From Armigeres subalbatus (taxonomy: Eukaryota; Arthropoda; Insecta; Diptera; Culicidae), in NCBI RefSeq assembly GCF_024139115.2, contig NC_085140.1, forward strand, positions 154,468,452-154,532,451: 64,000 nucleotides of DNA, in the 5' to 3' direction. Of this stretch, positions 34,498 through 46,490 are shown piece after piece (the stretch's first letter is position 1; each line of letters opens with the position of its first letter). The position numbers and the translations under genes are program-made. Under the pieces are notes generated by a model. That model did no database searches. It saw nothing but the letters and a program-made list of their open reading frames with translations, and was not told where the DNA came from.

Positions 34498-35670
34498 TGC
34501 CTTTCTCGTATACAAAGTATACGTAAAGGCTATATGTTCGCTCCATAAACGAACTTTTTATAGGAGTCCCGGAGACCCATAGTGTTATATACCGATTGAC
34601 TCAGCTCGACGAATTGAAGTGATGTGTGTGTATGTGTGTGTGTGTATGTGTGTGTGTATGTGTGTGCGCAAAATAATCTCACTCATTTTTCAGGCACTTA
34701 TCATTAACCGATTTGCTCGCAACAAGTTGCATTCGACGCGGAATCTTGTCCCATTGTTTCGTATTGAAAATTGGCCGATGAATCGGACTATGGGCTTCGG
34801 AGTTATGGCCAAAATATATTTTTTTACAACAAAAAATCTCACTCACTTTTTAGACACTTACTCTTATCTGATTTACTCGCAACAAGTTTCATTCAACGCA
34901 GAATCTTGTCCCATTGTTTCGTATTGAAAATTGGACAGATCGGACTATGGGTTTCGAAGTTATGGTCAAAATCCACTTTTTCACATGATAAACACGTACA
35001 AAATTCTCACTCATTTTTCAGGCACTTATCCTTAACCGATTTGCTCGCAACAAGTTTCCTTCGACGCGAAATCCTCTACCATTGTTTCGTATTGAAAATT
35101 GGTCAAATCGAACTATGGGATTCAATGTAATGACCAAAATACATTTGTTGACAAGAAAAATTCTCACTAATTTTTTAGGCACTTACTTTTAGCCGATTTG
35201 CCAGCAAAAAGTTGCATTCGACGCAGAATCTTGTTCCATTGTTTCGTATTGAAAATTAAACAGATCGGTATTAAACAGATATGACCAAAGTTTATTTTTT
35301 TGCCTTTTTCACATGCGAAACACGTACAAAATTCTCACTCATTTTTAGGCACTTATGCTTAACCGATTTGCTCGCAACAAGTTGCATCCGACGCGGAATC
35401 CTGTCCCATTGTTTCGTATTGAAAATTGGTCAATTTGAACTATGGGATTTGAAGTAATGGCCGAAATACATTTATTTTTTATTTTTTAGGCACTTACTCT
35501 TAGCCGATTTGCCCGATGCAGAATCTTGTCTCATTGTTTCTTATCGAATATTGGTTTAATCAGACTATGGGCTTCGGAGTTATGGCCAAAACATATTTTT
35601 TACTTACTCTTAACCGATTTGCTGCAACAAGTTTCATTCGACGCGGAATCCTGTTCCATTGTTTCCTTCT
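34498..35670 (+). mobile_element. Satellite-bearing element, copy 1
   Basis: The head starts TTGCCTTTCTCGTATAC and contains the hairpin CGTATACAAAGTATACG, then CCCGGAGACCCATAGTGTTA and a (TG)n tract at about 34623-34667. About six tandem units of roughly 163 bp follow (TCACTCATTTTTCAGGCACT, ACCGATTTGCTCGCAACAAG, TTGCATTCGACGC). This copy is diverged and has no clear right end. Confidence 0.85.
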
Positions 35671-36122
35671 CGGTTTCCTTTTGAGTGTCTCGAGAAAATA
35701 TCAAGACAAAATTTTCAAAACGACTTATCTGCTTTTGTAAACAAAGATTCAAACGACGATTTGACGAATCTGATAACCGAAAACTCGTAATGTGTTTTGT
35801 ATGGAAGGGTTCTAAAATTTGTATGGGCCGTAACGCTCGCAGAATCATCAAAGACCAGTTATTTATTCCAGTTATTTAGACCCGACGAATTTCGTTTCAT
35901 CTAAAATTGATTTATTCTCTGATTAGTTCTCGAGTTATGCAGAAATTTATGTTTCATTTGTATGGAAGCCCCCCTTTCCTAAGAGGGGATGAGTCTCGAA
36001 CCATCTTAAGAACCTTCCCCGTCCCAAAAAAAACCTCTGCATACAAATTTTCACGCTGATCGGCTTAGTAGTTTCGGAGTCTATAATGGTCAGACAGACA
36101 GAAATTCATTTTTATGTATAGA
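35671..36122. repeat. Interspersed repeat ending TCAGACAGACAGAAATTCA
   Basis: The tail CACGCTGATCGGCTTAGTAG, GTCAGACAGACAGAAATTCA and TTTTTATGTATAG looks like the 3' part of an interspersed element of RTE/SINE type. Similarity to a database family was not tested. Confidence 0.4.
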
Positions 36123-36528
36123 CCTGTACAGCTGTTTTCGAATTCACTCACCCGATGGATTTTTACCGAGCCTGTAACAAGCGCGGTTTCATCATCATCA
36201 ATAGACATAGACCGCTGTCATCATTGAAAAGTAGTATGAAAAAAAATTATAGCCCGGGACATCCTGGCTACGATTTGGCGATGGGCTAAACAATAGCATG
36301 ACAGTAGCCTGATTTTTACATTTGAGCGGCTCTTCTTCTCGAACAAAAGTTCATTATGCGACCCGCTCAAACGTCATAATTTCTTGGGGGAGTTCATTTT
36401 GCGTTAGTCTATATAGAAGATTATCAACGTTTACGAGGCGAACCGGTCCAGGGCCGAAAACCTCATTAATAAAGATATTAATAATAATAATTATCAACGT
36501 AATCCAAGAGCAGGTATTTATGGCAATT
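36123..36528. other. Intergenic, no supported gene
   Basis: A 144-codon frame begins at 36322 but runs through a SINE fragment and has no domain, so it is not called. Confidence 0.5.
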
Positions 36529-36600
36529 AATCTAGCCAGAGGCGGCTCTGTCCCAGTGTGGGGATGTTATGCCAATCAGAAGAAGAAGAATCTAGCCAGA
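36529..36600 (+). mobile_element. 5'-truncated Feilai tail with 12-bp target duplication
   Basis: Only the last 48 bases of a Feilai SINE are present (GGCGGCTCTGTCCCAGTGTG to the AAGAAGAAG tail, 36541-36588). The direct repeat AATCTAGCCAGA at 36529-36540 and 36589-36600 is the target duplication. Confidence 0.85.
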
Positions 36601-36921
36601 AGTACAATAATGCAACAAAGTTACTCCATTGTACCTTTACTGACCCATCACTCCAAGCTTCTGAAACAGACTAATAACATGTTGATATCGTTTCAATTTA
36701 GGGACAACTATGCGTCCATCGTCAGTATTACCGAGTCGATAAATCCATTCAAGTAACCCCCAATTTCCCAGTCCTTTTCTGCAGAGTAATCACTCTTTGT
36801 AAGCGCTGTCGCTCGTAGAAATGACACAACGTCAAACCAGGCAATCCGAGATCTCTCGCTGCTTCAAATGGCCGATGGTCATGGTTCGGTGAAACACCTT
36901 TTTGATGAATTTGCGATACTT
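36601..36921. other. Intergenic, nothing recognised
   Basis: No supported gene or named repeat. Confidence 0.5.
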
Positions 36922-37225
36922 AGTCCGTAAAAGCCCTCCTTAGCCGTGCGGTAAGATGCGCTGCTACAAAGTCAGACCATGCTGAGGGTGGCTGGGTTCG
37001 ATTTCCGGTGCCGATCTAGGCAATTTTCGGATTGGAAATTGTCTCGACTTCCCTGGGCATAAAAGTATCATGGTGCTAGCCTCATGATATACGAATGCAA
37101 AAATGGTAACCTGGCTTAGAAACCTCGCATAACTGTGGAAGTGCTTAATGAACACTAAGCCGCGAGGCGGCTCTGTCCTAGTGTGGGGATGTAATGCCAA
37201 TAAGATAGAGAGAGTCCGTAAAAGC
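36922..37225 (+). mobile_element. Feilai-type SINE, near full length, with 13-bp target duplication
   Basis: The SINE proper is about 36935-37212, with box A region TAGCCGTGCGGTAAGATGCG, box B GCTGGGTTCGATTTCC, tail GGATGTAATGCCAATAAGA. AGTCCGTAAAAGC flanks it exactly at 36922-36934 and 37213-37225. It is a Pol III-type retroposon derived from a tRNA. Confidence 0.92.
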
Positions 37226-37692
37226 AAACGGAAATAAACAATAACTTTTCAATGGCGCTTGGTGCGATTTAGCATATCCCAGACCATATATAGCTATCTC
37301 ATACACTGGGCTGGAGTAACATGTAGCCGAGAATAGAACCGTCCCGAGCAACACACATGTTGTAAATCAGTTGATGATACTCATATATGACCAAATTTGG
37401 TCATATATAAGTTATTGCAACCAAATCAACGTTAATTGTGCTGCTAGGGGTGCTGTCAATACAGTGGCCAAGTCCTTACCCGCTAGTGTAACCATGAGGT
37501 ATAGTTGATTGGTCACGCTACCCGTTCATAGCGCACTTACGTACTAAGTTTCATAAAGAGGTCCTATAGTATCCGGGGTAATATTATGGGGGTTCCCCGA
37601 GAAAATGGTAACTGGATGTAGATGCGAAAGATTTAGAAGACATTTGGATTTTTGTAGGATTGATTGATATGTCTACGCTCATAAGTTTTTTT
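37226..37692. other. Intergenic with a 26-bp perfect palindrome
   Basis: 37383-37408 is a perfect palindrome centred on CCAAATTTGG. It is preceded by CCCGAGCAACACACATGTTG, suggesting a decayed MITE. No gene is supported. Confidence 0.5.
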
Positions 37693-38570
37693 TTGCCTTT
37701 CTCGTATACAAAGTATACGTAAAGGCTATATGTTCGCTCCAAAAATGAACTTTTTATAGGAGGCCCGGAGACCCATAGTGTTATATACCGATTGACTCAG
37801 CTCGACGAATTGAGGTGATGTCTGTGTGTGTGTGTGTGTGAATGTGTGTGTGTGTGTGTGCGCACCAAAAGAGCAAAAAGTTTAGCTCACTTTTTTGCAC
37901 TTACTCTCAACCAATTTACTCGCATCAGGTTGCATTCGACGCAGTATACTGCCCCATTGTTTCCTATTTAAAATTGGCCAGATCGGACTATGGGCGTGGA
38001 AGTTATGGCCAAAATACTTTTTCTCATAAAAAAGCGCGTCAAAAAGTCTAGCTCACTTTTAATGCACTTACCCTAAAGGGATTCCCTCACAACAGGCTGC
38101 ATTCGACGCAGTATCCTGCCCCATTGTTTCCTATTTAAAATTGGACGGATCGAACAATGGGCTTGGTAGTTATGACCAAAATACTTTTCTCATAAAAAGC
38201 GCGTAAAAAGTCTAGCTCATTTTAATGCAATTACCCTAAACGGATTCCCTCGCAACAGGTTGCATTCGACGCAGTATACTGCCCCATTGCTTCCTATTGA
38301 AAACTGGACGGATCGGACAATGGGCTTGGTAGTTATGGCCAAAATACTTTTTCTCAGAAAAAGCGCGTAAAAAATCTAGCTCATTTTTAATGCACTTACC
38401 CTGAACCGATTTCTTGGCAACAGGTTGCATTCGACGCAGAATCTTGTCTCATTATTTCTTACTGAAAATTGGCCCGATCGGACGATAGGCTCAGAAGTAA
38501 TGCCCAAAATACTATTTTTTTACCGCACGAGAAAGGCATCATCACCGCTAGGTGGATTAATCTGGGTTTT
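37693..38570 (+). mobile_element. Satellite-bearing element, copy 2, with both ends
   Basis: The head TTGCCTTTCTCGTATAC and hairpin are followed by (TG)n at about 37820-37860, then four to five units of about 165 bp (TAGCTCACTTTT, GCATTCGACGCAGTATACTG). The right end CACGAGAAAGGCATCATCAC is the inverse of the left GCCTTTCTCGT and is followed by CTAGGTGGATTAATCTGGG. This copy shows that the family has short inverted ends. Confidence 0.85.
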
Positions 38571-38780
38571 ATTATTATGAAATAAGATAAACAACTCCAA
38601 AAATAAATGTCTTTACGGTTTATATCCGTATTACGGACTCTACACGAATAGTGGACACTTCCACAGAAATAATGAATCACCACTTGTATCACTGCTTATA
38701 GCAAACAATTTCTAGTTGAAATGTTCTGTTCTTTTTATTCAAGTTTTCTTTGTTTCTATTCACACTTCACCCATATACCC

Positions 38781-39370
38781 AGCCCACCGTAGAATGTTGT
38801 ATTTTCCTGGCAATTCAAAACCGATTTTGTCAAGCAGTCTACGGAGGGACCATACATCGTCTTCCAATCGATCTATGCACCTCTGCTTCTTGCGCCGTTG
38901 GGTCATTACCGATCACCATTTTGAGTGGGTTATTGTCCGACATTCTGGCTACTTGCCCGGCCCACCGCAGTTCCTGACTTTCGCGGTGTAAACGATGGCT
39001 GGTTCTCCCAACAACTGATGCAACTCGTGATTCCTTCGCCTTCTCCACGTACCATCTGCCATCTGCGGCCCACCATAGATAGTACGCATAACTTTCATTT
39101 CGAAAACTACAAGTGCGCGTTGATCCTCCACGCGAATCGTACAGATATCGTGTCCGTAGATGACTACCGGTCTAATGAACGGCGGCGAACTTTATTCGAT
39201 CGGAGCGTCTTGCGGGGTCCAAAGTACGTACGATTACCTGTCACGATGCGTCTCCTCTTCCTATCATGTACAACATCTTCGACGTATTGATGACACGTCC
39301 GATCCGCTTTGCTTACTTTTTCAGTCTGATGTAGGTTACTTCCATCTCCTCAACTTTATTTATTTATTTT
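38781..39370 (-). pseudogene. RTE-like non-LTR C-terminal remnant
   Basis: Minus-strand frames encode EDQRALVVFEMKVMRTIYGG, ADGTWRRRRNHELHQLLGEP and WAGQVARMSDNNPLKMVI, parallel to the plus-strand remnant at 19985-20665. Frames change several times and the RT core is missing. Confidence 0.75.
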
Positions 39371-39399
39371 CTCAGACTATGGCCAGAGTGACCTGTGCT

Positions 39400-40075
39400 A
39401 TGCACACTCATTCCATTCACCTCAGTCCATGACTGCACGTCGTCAACCACGCATTCTACGGAGGGTCTGCAAAACGTCTTTCACCTGATGCATCCACCTT
39501 GCCCGCTGCGCACGTCGCCTTTTAGTGCCCGTCGGATCGCTGTCGAGAACCATGTTCACCGGATTACTGTTGAACATTCTGACTACGTTCCCGACCAAAA
39601 GCAGTCGTCCGATTTTCACGGTGTGAAGAATGGATCTTTCTCATAACAGCGGTTGCAACTCGTGGTTCATTCGCGCGCAACTCCAAGTGCGCGTTTGTCC
39701 TCCACGAGCATCGTCCACGTGTCGTGTCCTTAGAGGACTACCGGTCCAATGAGCGTTTTGTGGATAGTCAGTTTGGTATGGCGGCGAACTATAGCAGCGT
39801 CTTGCGGAGTTCAAATTACGTACGATACAGAGAGTACAGATTTCGTCACCATCGGTACAAACTCGTAGTCGATGGCTTACAATGTCCACTTTAGAGCCTC
39901 TTCCTATCATGTACTTCGTTTTCGGCTTGGATATGGATGACCTGCAGCGAGCACCGGATTTTCCGTATGTTGACTGATGTCGAGTGTCAAAGGTAGCGTG
40001 CCGCAAATGACATTCTGGCCGCCACTTGGCTACACTGTCACTCGCGGTGCGAGGCACAAGAGAGGTACAAATTAA
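39400..40075 (-). pseudogene. Second RTE-like remnant, heavily decayed
   Basis: Short minus-strand matches (for example MNHELQPLL and RVCTDGDEI) follow the order expected for the RTE-like C-terminus, but the frame is repeatedly broken. It lies directly upstream (in its own sense) of the previous remnant in the same orientation. Confidence 0.6.
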
Positions 40076-42246
40076 AATATTCCTTGATTGAAAAAGGATT
40101 TGGTTTTAGTGAGTCGAGTGTAGTTAACCCATACTCACACTACCTTGATTGCGCTTTATCAAGGTGATCATCTAGATCAATGAAATGGTCATGCTTTGTG
40201 TTATTTTTTTCTTTAATGTCGCCGAGAATTAGGCACAGAACTTTACTCTTAATGGCACCGATCACAAGAAAGTATGTATTCATCAAAGTCCAATGAATTC
40301 TAAAATATAGACAAACTTCTGTCCAACATTTTTCTGTAAACGATGATCTCTGTATATGCTGTGTGTAAAAGTCTTCTCAATTCAGCTCGGTCCACAGTTA
40401 TACTTCATCGATCACCTAATCTTTACAAATCGTCGTCCACTTCATCGATCTATTTTGATCATAGCGCATTTCGCCTTCTTGTAACCGTTGGACAGATATT
40501 TGATTTATATTATATGAACAACATACATAATACGAGACGTCAAACTAGATTGAAGTCAGTACTTCAATGGTCTATATTAGAAACATCAGAAGATACATGT
40601 TTTTACCACCACCATTTTTTGCAAGGACGTGGCCGACGCTTTTAATAATTTAAAATATTATTTAGTATTCTTAATTTTATTATGAAACTAATATATCACA
40701 TTATTGTTTGATTACCATTCTCGAGCTTGTTCCAATTCGGCGTCGGCGTATGTCAATAAGTGTCGACGGCGGCGGCATGGCGCGGCGGCGCACAGGTCTA
40801 GTGCCGCATGAATTCAAAACACAACGTGTAAAGATCAAGTTACAAAAAATTCAAAATTTTGATAGCCAGATTTTGAGCACCCCTAAATCATGTCCGATGG
40901 AGCTCAATTTTTACATAGGGGCATATTTCAGGGCTTACAAAATGTCCCAAGTCCCAAAAATGTTGTAAGACAAAAAATCGATTTTTTTCAAAATTTTATT
41001 TAAATTAATTCAAATCTCGACGTTTCATGCATTTTTAAGCTATTTGGCATCAAAAACAAAAGTTTGATTTTTCCTTTGGGAAAATTTTCATGGGTAAAAA
41101 TTTTAAAACTTTGATGAATTTTAGGCACCCCTAAATCCTGTCCGATTGAACTCAAATTTTGCATGGAGTCATGAAACTTGTGTTCAATGTCGTAAATGTC
41201 AATCTCGTAAATGTCACACTAAATCGACATGAGCCACCTCGAAATTTTATCCGAATTAGCTGAAAACTTGACAGGAGGCTTATTTTAGCATCACATTTGT
41301 GATTCTGGGCTGACCGGTTGAATTTTCGAGACTTTTTGAAAACATAAAAAGGTCTAATATTTATGTAGATTGCCTGATCGATAACAAACCATATTTCTGA
41401 AAGAATCATCCGCTTATTGAGGAAGGAATCCATCATCATGTTCTAAGATAATTTCAAATTGAATTAACATCAATACAATAGAAAACTTTTCCTCTACTTT
41501 CGGACTTCAAGGGGTATACATTCATTTATGAATATTCACCTTAACAAGTGTTTTATTGGCCATGACTACTGTCATTATGCATCAAAGTCCGTCGCCCGGC
41601 TGAATATCAAGGTTTATGTAGGCCAAGCTTCTCACGCCGAAGGGTTTATCGTTCATTGGAACAGGGTTGTTAATTATAATTAAGACTTTTGATTAGCGCA
41701 GTGAGGTGACACATAATTTGGCACTCTCCGCACCATTCTACTGTAGAAGAAATTTGTTTGTTTCTTGACAAATACGCCTATGGAGACTTCTATAAGGTCA
41801 TCATCAATTTCTTGTTCTTGGCTTGACATTGCTAATCAAATGGTATATATTTTGATACACATCAGTATGGCTTCAAAATGGTGGGATGAATTTAAATGCA
41901 GTAATATCCCGATTTTATCACCCCCTTGGTGAAATTTGGGGTAATAAAATAGGAAATGTGACGAAATCGGAAAAAATCTTATTTTCAATTTCTCAATTCA
42001 TTTCACAAATATGAATCAGTTTATGCCTTGGAAAGGTAAAATGCGTGAACGGTACTTGCTATTTCTTGTCAAAAAGGCTTTAAAAAAGATTTTTCTATCG
42101 GGAATAAAACAGGTATTCATATCTGATCAATATTAGGCTGACCGGCTATTCTAGAATACTATTCAAAGTGAAAAAGTACTCGTTAAACAAAATCATTCGG
42201 AATACTTTTTGAGGGATACCAATACTCTCACACAAAAAGGTGCTGG
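40076..42246. other. Intergenic with a solo GC-rich transposon end
   Basis: 40747-40800 (reverse complement TAGACCTGTGCGCCGCCGCG) matches the terminal repeats at 49694 and 54882, so a solo end of that family lies here. The rest has no supported gene. 41902-41925 contains CCCGATTTTATCACCCCC, echoed at 46400-46460. Confidence 0.5.
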
Positions 42247-42657
42247 TTGCATCTAACAATTCGTGACAGCGCTTGCTGGTTGCAGATGAAGTTACATTTT
42301 TTCCTCTTTGCGAGTCCCGTTCCAGAAATGTTCCATTATTCATTGTTGTTTTCGTTACTTGTCCATCTCACCGTGAGTCCATTGTGTCCATTTGTCAGTG
42401 TCGTGAATCCAATGATCGTTTCTTTTTTCGGTTTTCATTTATCCGAGTATACGTTGGAGGAATGTCTCTAGAAAGAACAATTTGTCAGTCGTCATCAGAT
42501 AGTCGTAACGGTAAGGGCGCTCCCCAATACGCCACCGCATTGGCTGCGCATCCGACGACTGACGAGGGCTTAGTGGAGGGGCTGGGAATTGAACCCATGA
42601 CCATTCGCTTGTATGGCAAACGTGTAGCCAAGTACGCTACGGGACCCCCTAGGTGAT
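42247..42657 (-). mobile_element. tRNA-derived SINE-like element
   Basis: On the minus strand the head (from about 42652) reads TCCCGTAGCGTACTTGGCTA (box A region) and ATGGGTTCAATTCCCAGCCC (box B), consistent with a tRNA-like promoter. The extent of the body to 42247 is approximate. Frames crossing it are not genes. Confidence 0.65.
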
Positions 42658-43147
42658 GAAAGTTATTTCATGAAAATCATTGTTGTTTGCGATATTATTA
42701 TTACTTTTTTGTGGTTTAAAATTCAGTTTATTTTGTCAAATTGTTAGTTTTTATAATGTTGTTATGAATTCAGAAATCTATAGTTAGTTCAAACTCTAAA
42801 GCGTTGACATCACTTCTTCCATTACAAAGATTAACGTAGCAGATGTAATTAATTAGAAGTTTCAGAATTTGTACACGAGCTGCTCTCCGTATGCCTGCAC
42901 AGTATAAAAATGTTACAGCATATATGATGTAACAAAAAGGCTCCGTTCGATTCGACTCAAATTTCCATCATTTTTTAAAATTTCATGTCGTCGTTACTAT
43001 GGAGCTTGAATTCAATATTGCATACAAGAAAAAGTTGGATGTAAAATTAGAGGCTATTGAACACAAAAACAAGCGTTTAAATATTTCCATGGCGTGTAAT
43101 TTTCAGAATTTTTAACTGTGTGGCAACCCGAGCAAAGTCTGAAAACA
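42658..43147. other. Intergenic, nothing recognised
   Basis: No supported gene or named repeat. Confidence 0.5.
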
Positions 43148-43466
43148 TAAAGAGAGCATCTTCTTCTTCTTCTTCTTATTGGCATTACATCCCCACACTG
43201 GGACAGAGCCGCCTCACAGCTTAGTGTTCATTAAGCACTTCCACAGTTATTAACTGTGAGGTTTCTAAGCCAAGTTACCATTTTTGCATTCGTATATCAT
43301 GAGGCTAACACCATGATACTTTTATGCCCAGGGAAGTCGAGACAATTTCCAATCCGAAAATTACCTAGACCGGCACCGGGAATCGAACCCAGCCACCCTC
43401 AGCATGGTCTTGCTTTGTAGCTGCGCGTCTTTCCGCACGGCTAAGGAGGGCCCCTAAAGAGAGCAT
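43148..43466 (-). mobile_element. Feilai-type SINE with 12-bp target duplication
   Basis: The minus-strand SINE (about 43454-43160) runs from GGCCCTCCTTAGCCGTGCGG through box B CTGGGTTCGATTCCCGG to GGATGTAATGCCAATAAGAA and a GAA-rich tail. TAAAGAGAGCAT flanks it exactly at 43148-43159 and 43455-43466. The intact boxes suggest one of the younger copies here. Confidence 0.92.
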
Positions 43467-43816
43467 ATAGAAAACATATTTTGATATAGATATCAAATTG
43501 AAATCATAATTTGTTTTCAAATATGAATCATCATGCCTGATTATATATTTTACTCTCATTTTGCTCTTGATTTCTAAATTGTATGATCTGACATGAAATT
43601 GTGTACTTATTTTGTTATCGGAACCAATATCAAAACTAGTTTTCGATTTGCTCTCATCGATAGCAGGAATAGTTTTCGGTTTGATGTCATAGTAAGATTT
43701 TTCTGCTGTAGATTTTGATCTTTTAACCGTTAAAACGATCAAAAGGATATCAACCTGAGTTATCAATATTTGACGATTAGAACAACAAAACAACAAAATT
43801 AGTTATCGATTTGCTC

Positions 43817-44535
43817 TCAAGCTTTGCTCGGGAAAGCGGTCTTTGCGAAGTCTTCAAATGAAAGTCGTCTCCATCCATCCATTACTTCCGTCAGCTTCTG
43901 CTCCAGGACCGTCCATGCCGGGCCGACACGAGCACATGAAGATAACTTGTGTTGAAGTGTTTTGGGGTTGCCACAGTGTTGGCAGTTCTCGTCAGCTGCT
44001 AATTGCATCACGTGTAGCAGTTTACGGTGCTCGGTTTTCCCGTTCACGAAAAGATAGAGTTGTGTACGTTGTGCTGATGATAGCTCTTTCATGCGTATGT
44101 TGCGCCACGCGCGTGGCCAGTCAACTGCCGGACTGTTTCATTCTACCTTTGGTAGCTCAGTTTGCAGTACGAAATGCTGGTGGATTTGATTGGCGGAGGG
44201 GTTTTGTAGGATTTGGTGGGGATGTGGGATAAGTTTGAAACGATTGATTTGATGTCGGGATTGTCTATTGGAGTTGCTGGCGAGGATTTGCGTGAAGAAT
44301 AAAGGATTTATAGTGAGGAATGGAATCGATCTCTTTCATATGTCTATTTATCGCAAGAATCTTTGCTTCCAGTGCTGGGATTTGCAAGCCTAAGCCACCG
44401 TGGTCCTTCTTCCGAACAAGTTGCATAATGGAAACGCGGGCGACTATTCCTCTCCGTAGGAAAGATCCCATCGTCGATGTGATTTTTGCTGTGTGTACGC
44501 CAAGCGGAGGCAGCACCAAAGAAAGGTCGTTGCAG
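43817..44535 (-). pseudogene. Non-LTR ORF2 C-terminal region
   Basis: Encodes TSTMGSFLRRGIVARVSIMQ, KDHGGLGLQIPALEAKILAI and NRHMKEIDSIPHYKSF, the region after the RT thumb in L1-like mosquito elements. This is followed by a tail with CQHCGNPKTLQHKLSSC, a cysteine/histidine zinc-binding motif. Frames change between the blocks. Confidence 0.75.
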
Positions 44536-45470
44536 TGCCAACATTTCCCTTTTCAGCCGGTTGATGGTGGTGATCACTTGTGTCTGCTGAAAATAGCCGT
44601 CGTACGCTAGCCGTAGTTGCGCATAGAGGTGCTGATGCGTATCGTGGAATTCCTCGTAGACGGCACACGACGCGTACTTCCTGCGCTGACGAGTCCAATA
44701 TTGCCACTTATACTGGAACTCGGCAACGTTTTCTTCGGTTAAAAGATATGGTCGAAGAGTCCAGAAACCGCACCCGGGCTTGTGTCCCAGTGTGGTAAGA
44801 CAGAGTCTGAGCGTTAGCGCTTTGTGATCTGTAAAAGAACAGACGTGCGTGTAGGCCGACTGCAGTTAGTCACGAACACCACCGCTTATATAGATCCGAT
44901 CGAGTCAAGATCGTGCGTTTCGACCGACATAGATAAAACCGGCATCACGTGGACACAACATTTCTCACACATCATGTAGCTGCAGCTGCTGTACAGCTGT
45001 TTTGAGGGACGGACTGGTGTTCGGGCTGGACGAATCTAACGCACGCAGCACGCAATTGAAATCGCCAGCTTTGATGACGTTCTCGGTGTGGTGGCGGAGA
45101 TAATAGGCCATTGGAGAACTTCTCTGCAGAAGCGCGCTGTGCAGTGCCGGAGGGAGCGTAGACGTTGCAGATCGTCGTGTCGTGCACTCGCAGTGCGATT
45201 AGTCGGCTGTCCAGACTCTTCTCCACATGAGTAACATGGATGTGCTCCTACACCGCAACAGCTGTGCCTCTCCTCGTGTGGTCCACGTTCGCGAAAACAT
45301 TAAAGCCAGGCAAGGAAAGCTGTTCGTTCTCGACTTCCAGCAGACAGACACACGATATCGAGGTTTTTGCTGCTTATGAAGGTTCGGAGTGCGTTAAGTT
45401 TCGTGGTGTTTGTGATCGTTTCAATGTTGATTGATGCCAGGTTGTACGACGTGAGAGCCATTTATGGAAG
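44536..45470 (-). pseudogene. Non-LTR endonuclease domain remnant
   Basis: The sense strand begins MALTSYNLASINIETITNTT, the opening of an APE-type endonuclease, continues with KNLDIVCL, and includes DSRLIALRVHDTTICNVYAP before frameshifts break the domain. It cannot yield an active nuclease. Confidence 0.75.
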
Positions 45471-45606
45471 AAAGTCCCCATCCTGCTCGTTGTCACCGTC
45501 GTGGCATCGCTGTTTCTTGCCGGGAGGGTGTCCTCGGCTTCGGCTACTTCTCGTCGATGTGGACGCTTCGTCCATGTCGTTGCCGGCGGTTCGGTCTTTC
45601 GATTCC

Positions 45607-45808
45607 AACGTGACCCACGTCCATCCTTAAACATTGTAAACTAACCTCGAGTCACCACGAGTACGCTGGCTTCTACCCCTCTCTTACTAACTGAAAAATT
45701 AAATGATATTGATTGTATATATCATAAAGAACCATGGCTCCGTAAAGTGTTATACACGCCTGAGCCTACCAAATAAACGAACTTAGAAAAAAAAAAACGT
45801 GACCCACG
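45607..45808 (+). mobile_element. 5'-truncated non-LTR tail nested in another, 13-bp target duplication
   Basis: The insert (about 45620-45795) matches the 3' UTR at about 14965-15090 (CATCCTTAAACATTGTAAAC, GTAAAGTGTTATACACGCCT, CCAAATAAACGAACTT) and ends in an A run. AACGTGACCCACG flanks it exactly at 45607-45619 and 45796-45808. It retains about 55 bases missing from the 15-kb copy. Confidence 0.9.
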
Positions 45809-45814
45809 AATCGA

Positions 45815-46170
45815 TGTTCCGATGGAGTAGCATTCGGGCCGACCAAATCCCCATATCAGCTCTCGCAGCGAAAACACTTAACCGAACGAACTCAAAAATT
45901 GAACGATTTTTTCTTCGGGGACGTTTTCTGGCAGGTCGTGCACTTTAATGTCTACACATCCATTTTCCATGGTGATGCGAAGCTTGTATTTCTTCCCCCC
46001 GTGCTCCACTTCATGCTTCTCATCATGTTCTTGCACTATTCGTCGTGCGAGCGCCAGGTTGTCAACCTTGACGAACGCACATTATTCACCTTTGTGGCAC
46101 TGTAGTCTCAACACTTTTTCTTTCTTCAGGCCGAGTACCGTGCGGCAAAAGCCGTGAACCTTTTCAAATG
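45815..46170 (-). pseudogene. Non-LTR ORF1 fragment
   Basis: The frame encodes KVDNLALARRIVQEHDEKHE and VDIKVHDLPENVPEEKIVQF. The order and composition fit the RNA-binding region of ORF1 in L1-like insect elements. It has in-frame stops. Confidence 0.6.
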
Positions 46171-46379
46171 ACGGCTTTACCGAAAAACTCGATAGTCAAT
46201 ACAAAAAGTATTTTCTCGCCTCATCGCGGATCACTACAACGCGCGACGCGGCACTAACGGAATCGAGCTTTAACCACTGTAATCGATCACTTGACTTTCC
46301 AAGAGTGCAATCGGAAACACGTCTGCACGTCTCAGAAGCTGAGTGATAACACATCAAAAATAAAAAGAACGACTAAAAT

Positions 46380-46490
46380 TTTTCATTTTTTTTGGGTTAG
46401 CAAAATCGGGATGAGGACGTGCAAAATCGGGACGTGATAAAATTGGGAGTAGACAAAATCGGGGGTACACAAAATCTGGTCGACATTGTA
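46380..46490 (+). repeat. Short tandem AAAATCGGGA repeats
   Basis: Four or five units around AAAATCGGGATGAGGACGTG with a spacing of about 20 bases, degenerating to the right. Confidence 0.65.

Larger units (their letters stand above)
43805..46210 (-). mobile_element. Non-LTR retrotransposon with its reverse transcriptase deleted
   Basis: Minus-strand order: part of ORF1 (46170-45815), the AP-endonuclease N-terminus (45465-44980), the linker after the endonuclease (about 44860-44540), then directly the region after RT (about 44535-43817) with a CxxC zinc-binding tail. The reverse transcriptase is missing, with the junction near 44535. A separate retrotransposon tail is inserted at 45620-45795. 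Confidence 0.8.

Noticed and set aside
36322..36756. 144-codon frame
   Set aside because: It passes through a Feilai fragment with its target duplication, so it is not an original coding sequence.
36117..40800. Pairing TAGACCTGTACAG near 36117 with the hAT-like end at 40800
   Set aside because: The similarity stops after eight bases and the flanking octamers differ, so it is not an element pair.
39998..40808. GTGCCGCA at about 39998 as target duplication of the 40800 end
   Set aside because: The upstream octamer is not next to any terminal repeat; a chance match.
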